Both the position numbers and the translations under genes were made by a program. DNA of 9,321 nucleotides from an uncultured Bacteroidia bacterium (GTDB taxonomy: Bacteria > Bacteroidota > Bacteroidia > Bacteroidales > UBA932): positions 1-9,321 of the forward strand of contig CACYEB010000217.1 in the NCBI GenBank assembly GCA_902773305.1. The letters are read 5' to 3'. The notes under the pieces are model-generated. The model had not been told where the DNA came from, searched no databases, and saw only the letters and a program-made list of their open reading frames with translations. Position 1 is the first letter of the stretch, and every line of letters begins with the position of its first letter. Positions 7,601 through 9,321 of the stretch are shown here, piece after piece.

Positions 7601-8494
7601 AGTGTTTGCCGTAGCCTTCGCGCTCAAATCGATGACCTCGGCGGAGGTATTGAAGGTAAGGGTTATGTTGGCGATGCGGCTTCTGTCCACGACGATGCTT
7701 TTGTCGGCCTTTAACTTGAAATCCTGCTTTATGCCTTCGGAAGTTATAACCGTTATCTGAAGGTCCGTGTAGGTATTCGCCGGCACTGCGATGTGGAACG
7801 GAGTCGGATCGGGACCAATCTCCACACCGTCATTGCCGCAGTCCAGTATAGCCGGATGGTGGTAAGGCTGCTCCGGTTCAACGACTGCCGCAACTGGTTC
7901 GCTTGCCGTCTCCAACTGGTTCACGTTAATGATATTTCCGCTCAGGCTCTGGGCCTCGGAATAGAGATAGATCATCTTTATTTTCTGACCTTCGAGGTTC
8001 GTCTTGAGATTTATCCTGATGATACCGCCAAGATTAAAAAACTGGAGATGAGTACCGCTGCTGTGCGCAAACATCGGCGCACTTGCAATATTTCCGGGAA
8101 CATATTCCTGCACCATCGGATATGCCGGATTTCCCGTCGTCCAGTAATCTGCAGGATAGACGGCAGCGTAGGGTCCGCCCCAATCGCTGTCGCCGCTGAC
8201 AAAGGTGAAATCAGCGTGGTCGGTGGTGCTGGTCGTAGAATAAACCATCCTCTTATCTCCATTCACCCCGTTCTTTATGGCAATCTGGTCGCCGCTTCTC
8301 CAAACGACATTGTAAGCGCTGCCGTCGGCCTCCAGGGCTGTCTTGGTTTCGACCGGTGCTGTGGTTGAGGCAGATTCTATGGTTGCAGTAAACTTAACCG
8401 GTGAGGATTCGGGAGTGACATCCTCATTCTTCAACGGCTCGCAAGCCGTCAGGCAAATGGCGGCTATCGCCACAAGTATGATACTTCTTTTCAT
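4670..8494 (-). CDS. Large multidomain lipoprotein: fimbrillin-like N-domain, Fib_succ-type modules and a Big_2-like domain
   Basis: This is a 1274-residue cell-envelope protein. Residues 1-18 form a lipoprotein signal (LTAC, lipidated Cys18). Residues about 33-282 resemble the Mfa-like/fimbrillin N-terminal domain, with the typical KTALEADGSAYNVVWRSGDQI stretch (51-71). Two related modules follow, each opening with DLS-x2-ATAN-[TS]-YIV (289-302 and 624-637) and continuing with ILWSW-x-IW, MDRNLG, YQWGR and a D-P-[SC]-P-x-G-[FW]-K-[VI]-P block, as in Fibrobacter succinogenes major paralogous domains; they end at IRPV (608-611) and VRCV (1005-1008). Residues about 1015-1097 look like a bacterial Ig-like (Big_2) fold. 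A third Fib_succ-type module (1103-1273) runs from VDLGLPSGTKWA to ISIRPV. A role as adhesin, fimbrial accessory or glycan-binding lipoprotein is inference. The ATG at 8494 is supported by a very strong Shine-Dalgarno and follows a 46-residue ORF. Confidence 0.88.
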   Translation of the reverse strand: MKRSIILVAIAAICLTACEPLKNEDVTPESSPVKFTATIESASTTAPVETKTALEADGSAYNVVWRSGDQIAIKNGVNGDKRMVYSTTSTTDHADFTFVSGDSDWGGPYAAVYPADYWTTGNPAYPMVQEYVPGNIASAPMFAHSSGTHLQFFNLGGIIRINLKTNLEGQKIKMIYLYSEAQSLSGNIINVNQLETASEPVAAVVEPEQPYHHPAILDCGNDGVEIGPDPTPFHIAVPANTYTDLQITVITSEGIKQDFKLKADKSIVVDRSRIANITLTFNTSAEVIDLSAKATANTYIVSAKGTYKFKATVKGNGGLDPVTGTVATGIDKNDIDGAVVLWELKSQGLGINYDSKMKAYDLYYHDGYVYFNTRAYWQRGAVYVAIFKDKNGGTDGVYDKNIDEILWSWLIWSTSEPETVLHNGMSFMDRNLGSLYEGTFDEGYKAGFSYQWGRPYPFSSAYNHQYTPYAYVPQRTSVFDFPSFPQGTTVEYSVAHPTSFFQPPRGNWMSTAAFKNNLWADDAKTIYDPSPIGFKVPTKAQLSGITSSIAFYGAGFIGTCGSDFGYGNPSSVLLWSSTCDDYNTVWANTYGSINYNHVDTYFRSGMQIRPVEDETTFDPDEYVDLSESATANSYIVPDVGDYKFRADVRGNGASDLAGVSKNISESEIYSAEVLWASYGTSIAPAEGELIRKVRYEDGYVFFSTGRAFKEGNAVVAIKNAGGTILWSWHIWFTDDDIEASAQTYPGGAVFMDRNLGALAVTDASATSHYGLLYQWGRKDPFLNSKSNLSGDIQPVSHWTPALRGTAQGIVYVSSAADLPTAAAAVQTPNNFIYCYNKGWCSDLSATGGDFWGEDKTIFDPCPQGWKIPSSGHFDSSFREAYSAAAFADPLVVSTPSAKVYIPNAGLRSTKTMHWRYSSNGYQYLIRNSGIVVKPEGYHFRFWASDGVLINDRTSLSNTKETKGFFSYAGICNGEPYIEVSHYTGSYYYSDVEQYPVVALGSGLSVRCVRESCVIVHPTGISISHSSATLSEDQTLQLVASTIPANAAIPGITFSSTDPAIASVSESGLVTAHVPGTCQIIATADDNGVTATCNITVSATQRMAVDLGLPSGTKWANINLGAASTSAAGDLYKWGETVPNEAGTPYKWGNRLTPTKYNSEDGLAILQNNDDAAYVNWGTRWHIPSIDEWNELKNNCNVERVQKGDVWGRQITSRINSAQIFLPEGKYWTNSLDWAPAYGRYLYEYATDFEFSNYTWFGEYSSYRDSRISIRPVYR
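6536..6625 (-). repeat. Second copy of the 30-residue DLS-ATAN-YIV unit
   Basis: It encodes residues 624-653 of the large lipoprotein (DLSESATANSYIV, then GDYKFRADVRGNGA). It aligns without gaps to residues 289-318 and marks the start of the second Fib_succ-type module. Divergence at both protein and DNA level suggests an old duplication rather than a recent one. Confidence 0.75.
7541..7630 (-). repeat. First copy of the 30-residue DLS-ATAN-YIV unit
   Basis: It encodes residues 289-318 of the large lipoprotein (DLSAKATANTYIV, then GTYKFKATVKGNGG). It directly follows the fimbrillin-like domain and begins the first Fib_succ-type module. The strongest shared core with the copy at 6536-6625 is ATAN-x-YIV and YKF-[KR]-A-x-V-[KR]-GNG. 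Confidence 0.75.
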
Positions 8495-8500
8495 AGTTAC

Positions 8501-8509
8501 TCACCTCCT
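8501..8509 (-). promoter_or_regulatory. Near-perfect Shine-Dalgarno for the large lipoprotein gene
   Basis: On the minus strand the bases are AGGAGGTGA, ending 6 bases before the ATG at 8494. This is an extended match to the 3' end of 16S rRNA. Its first two bases are the last two of the TAG stop of the upstream 46-residue ORF. Such strength is uncommon in Bacteroidota, where most genes, including nrdD here, lack an evident site. Confidence 0.8.
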
Positions 8510-8648
8510 AATTAAAATCATTATCATCATAACTTTCACCTTCCTGGTATTTTTCCGTGTCACCGGAAGCGCAAATCACACCTTCATAAGACGCCTCGTA
8601 CACTTGTATCAGAGGGGCCTCATAACAGATTCTTGGGGTCCTTTTCAT
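8508..8648 (-). CDS. Small ORF (46 residues) upstream of the large lipoprotein, CASG / YDDNDF type
   Basis: The ORF begins with ATG at 8646-8648 and ends with TAG at 8508-8510. The peptide starts MKRTPRICYEAPLIQVYEAS, has a central EGVICASGDTEKY and ends ESYDDNDFN. There is no signal peptide or membrane segment; it is basic at the N-terminus and strongly acidic at the C-terminus, with Cys8 and Cys26. Its pattern (Y-x-AP-x-[IV]-x-V near the start, EG-[VI]-x-CASG in the middle, an acidic Y-x-D-x-DF tail) is one I recall from small hypothetical proteins of Bacteroidota found near fimbrillin-like genes; that is recollection, not a search. The stop overlaps the ribosome-binding site of the large lipoprotein, 13 bases before its ATG, so the two are probably coupled. 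It could be a conserved small protein, a regulatory leader peptide or a modified-peptide precursor. Confidence 0.7.
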   Translation of the reverse strand: MKRTPRICYEAPLIQVYEASYEGVICASGDTEKYQEGESYDDNDFN

Positions 8649-8680
8649 ATTATATTCTTTGGTTTCAGTCGGGATTACTG

Positions 8681-8701
8681 TAATAACGTTGCAAGTTATT
8701 A
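8681..8701. promoter_or_regulatory. Inverted repeat (possible operator or leader hairpin)
   Basis: TAATAAC at 8681-8687 and GTTATTA at 8695-8701 form a perfect 7-bp dyad separated by 7 bases that include TTGCAA. It covers the candidate -7 element of the lipoprotein operon promoter and lies 33 bases before the small ORF, a natural place for a repressor site. It is AT-rich, so a chance dyad is possible. Confidence 0.35.
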
Positions 8702-8721
8702 ATTTTCAGCAAAAAAACAAA
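8691..8721 (-). promoter_or_regulatory. Candidate Bacteroidota-type promoter for the lipoprotein operon
   Basis: On the minus strand, TTTG (8718-8721) is followed after 19 bases by TAACTTGC (8691-8698). The spacing fits the Bacteroidota sigma consensus TTTG-N19-21-TAnnTTTG, but the -7 element matches at only four of its six fixed positions. Transcription would start a few bases downstream, giving a leader of roughly 35 bases before the small ORF. Confidence 0.3.
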
Positions 8722-8758
8722 ATACACAAGGAATGTGCAATGCCGATGGTTCCATTGA

Positions 8759-8917
8759 AAACAAAAACGGGCGACATTGCTGCCGTCCGTCTCCCTTGCT
8801 CCTGAAAGCGAAGCAATGTTGAACCTTTGGCGTGACTTCCGCAAGGTCGTGAAATTCATCGACATCAACCGCGGATGGCTCGAGCCGTTACTTGAGCAAG
8901 CCAAGTCGTTGCAATAA
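8759..8917 (+). pseudogene. Possible 3' remnant of an unidentified gene
   Basis: A plus-strand frame is open from 8759 (after TGA at 8756-8758) to TAA at 8915-8917. From Leu-Ala-Pro-Glu onward it reads like a genuine soluble C-terminus: ESEAMLNLWRDFRKVVKFID, then INRGWLEPLLEQAKSLQ, with a charged amphipathic helix and codons typical of the GC-richer genes here (GAC, TTC, CGC, AAG, ATC, AAC). The bases before it do not look coding in this frame and hold no good start, so a truncated gene is the best reading. A 33-residue ORF from ATG at 8816 is the alternative. Family not recognised. Its last 30 bases overlap the convergent immunity-like gene, so at least one of the two ends may have been reshaped by recombination. 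Moderate to low certainty. Confidence 0.33.
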
Positions 8918-9321
8918 CGACTTTTTCGGTGGACACAGTGTCTTTGCCTGCTTAATTAACTCGGGGAGATACGACTGGTCTATATTAAAACTAATGTGCA
9001 GATAATCGTCGTATTCTCCATCCTTACCATCTTTGATATCAACGCTTATATGACCATCGTTGCCCACCATCTTCATTACGAGAGAAGAATCCCATTCGGT
9101 ACAAAGCTTTGCTTCTCCCTGAAGGTTCTTATACATTGACCTCATCCCGATAATAAAATCACGGAGAGTCCAAACTTCCATCCACCAAACACTCTCCGAG
9201 AAAATTGTCCTATCGCGACACTCGTATTTGATTTTTGCTATGCAACTACCATATTCGCCATCCCATTCTGCCTCTTTGCACAATTCAAATTTGATGGTTG
9301 AATCGACATTCTGTATTGTTA
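8888..9321 (-). CDS. Putative WapI-type immunity protein, 5' partial at the window edge
   Basis: The frame is open from the right edge to TAA at 8888-8890, giving at least 144 residues. The edge part reads TIQNVDSTIKFEL and continues in frame into CKEAEWDGEYGS, so a TTG at 9281-9283 is not needed as a start and the true start lies outside the window. No signal peptide is seen, consistent with a cytosolic protein. Repeated charged and aromatic strands (SVWWMEVWTLRDFIIGM), a central QGEAKLCTEWDSSL and a C-terminal LHISFNIDQSYLPELIKQ helix recall the WapI family of contact-dependent toxin immunity proteins, but no catalytic motif can confirm this. No toxin gene is visible. GC is clearly lower than in nrdD (about 38% at 8941-9060, against 60% at 1501-1560), which fits horizontal acquisition. 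Confidence 0.6.
   Translation of the reverse strand, partial: TIQNVDSTIKFELCKEAEWDGEYGSCIAKIKYECRDRTIFSESVWWMEVWTLRDFIIGMRSMYKNLQGEAKLCTEWDSSLVMKMVGNDGHISVDIKDGKDGEYDDYLHISFNIDQSYLPELIKQAKTLCPPKKSLLQRLGLLK

Noticed and set aside
7793..8368. A 191-codon plus-strand frame opposite the large lipoprotein
   Set aside because: It is antisense to a well-supported domain, has no ribosome-binding site and no recognisable motif. The same applies to the plus-strand frames at 5879-6466 and 4892-5410.
8877..8886. A 10-bp palindrome GGCTCGAGCC near the immunity-like gene stop, considered as a terminator or binding site
   Set aside because: It cannot form a hairpin with a loop of useful size, has no T-tract, and is explained by coding constraint of the plus-strand remnant; a chance palindrome is likely.
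8665..8904. A 79-codon minus-strand frame between the small ORF and the immunity-like gene
   Set aside because: Its composition is not protein-like, and it is antisense to the more convincing plus-strand remnant; it also overlaps the end of the immunity-like gene and the promoter region.
9281..9283. TTG as the start codon of the immunity-like gene
   Set aside because: The frame stays open upstream to the window edge with protein-like sequence (TIQNVDSTIKFEL), so the gene most likely starts beyond 9321.

Overview
This window looks like a chromosomal segment from an anaerobic member of the Bacteroidales. The basis is an oxygen-sensitive class III ribonucleotide reductase pair, three successive type II lipoprotein signal peptides, a fimbrillin-like (Mfa-like) N-terminal domain, and Fibrobacter-succinogenes-type paralogous domains, which are typical of gut Bacteroidota. 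Genus is not decidable from the sequence; a Rikenellaceae/Alistipes-like or uncultured gut Bacteroidales source would fit the moderately GC-rich core genes.

Left part (1-2960). The window opens with the last 35 codons of a plus-strand gene resembling the C-terminus of YgjP/DUF45 metallopeptidases. It meets nrdG tail to tail with a short overlap. nrdD and nrdG form a minus-strand pair (591-2789 and 98-586) separated by 4 bases. Together they make deoxyribonucleotides without oxygen: NrdG is the radical SAM activase and NrdD the glycyl-radical reductase. The roughly 220-base gap upstream of nrdD holds a hairpin plus T-tract that could be a leader attenuator (2843-2870), and a strong terminator (2963-2993) that closes the next operon.

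Middle part (2963-8721), all on the minus strand, reads as one operon transcribed right to left. First comes an overlooked 46-residue ORF (8508-8648). Its stop codon sits inside an almost perfect Shine-Dalgarno sequence for a 1274-residue multidomain lipoprotein (4670-8494). A 246-residue lipoprotein of unknown family (3902-4642) and a 295-residue DUF4163/DUF3298 lipoprotein (3011-3898) follow. Gaps are 13, 27 and 3 bases, and the terminator lies just past the last stop. The working idea is a cell-envelope module: a large adhesin- or fimbria-related lipoprotein with two smaller lipoproteins, preceded by a conserved-looking small peptide gene.

Right edge (8722-9321). There is a visible drop in GC. 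A minus-strand gene enters from beyond the window and resembles WapI-type immunity proteins. Its 3' end overlaps a plus-strand open frame that looks like the broken C-terminus of another protein. This edge looks like recently acquired or decaying accessory DNA. No tRNA, rRNA, CRISPR array or complete mobile element was seen.
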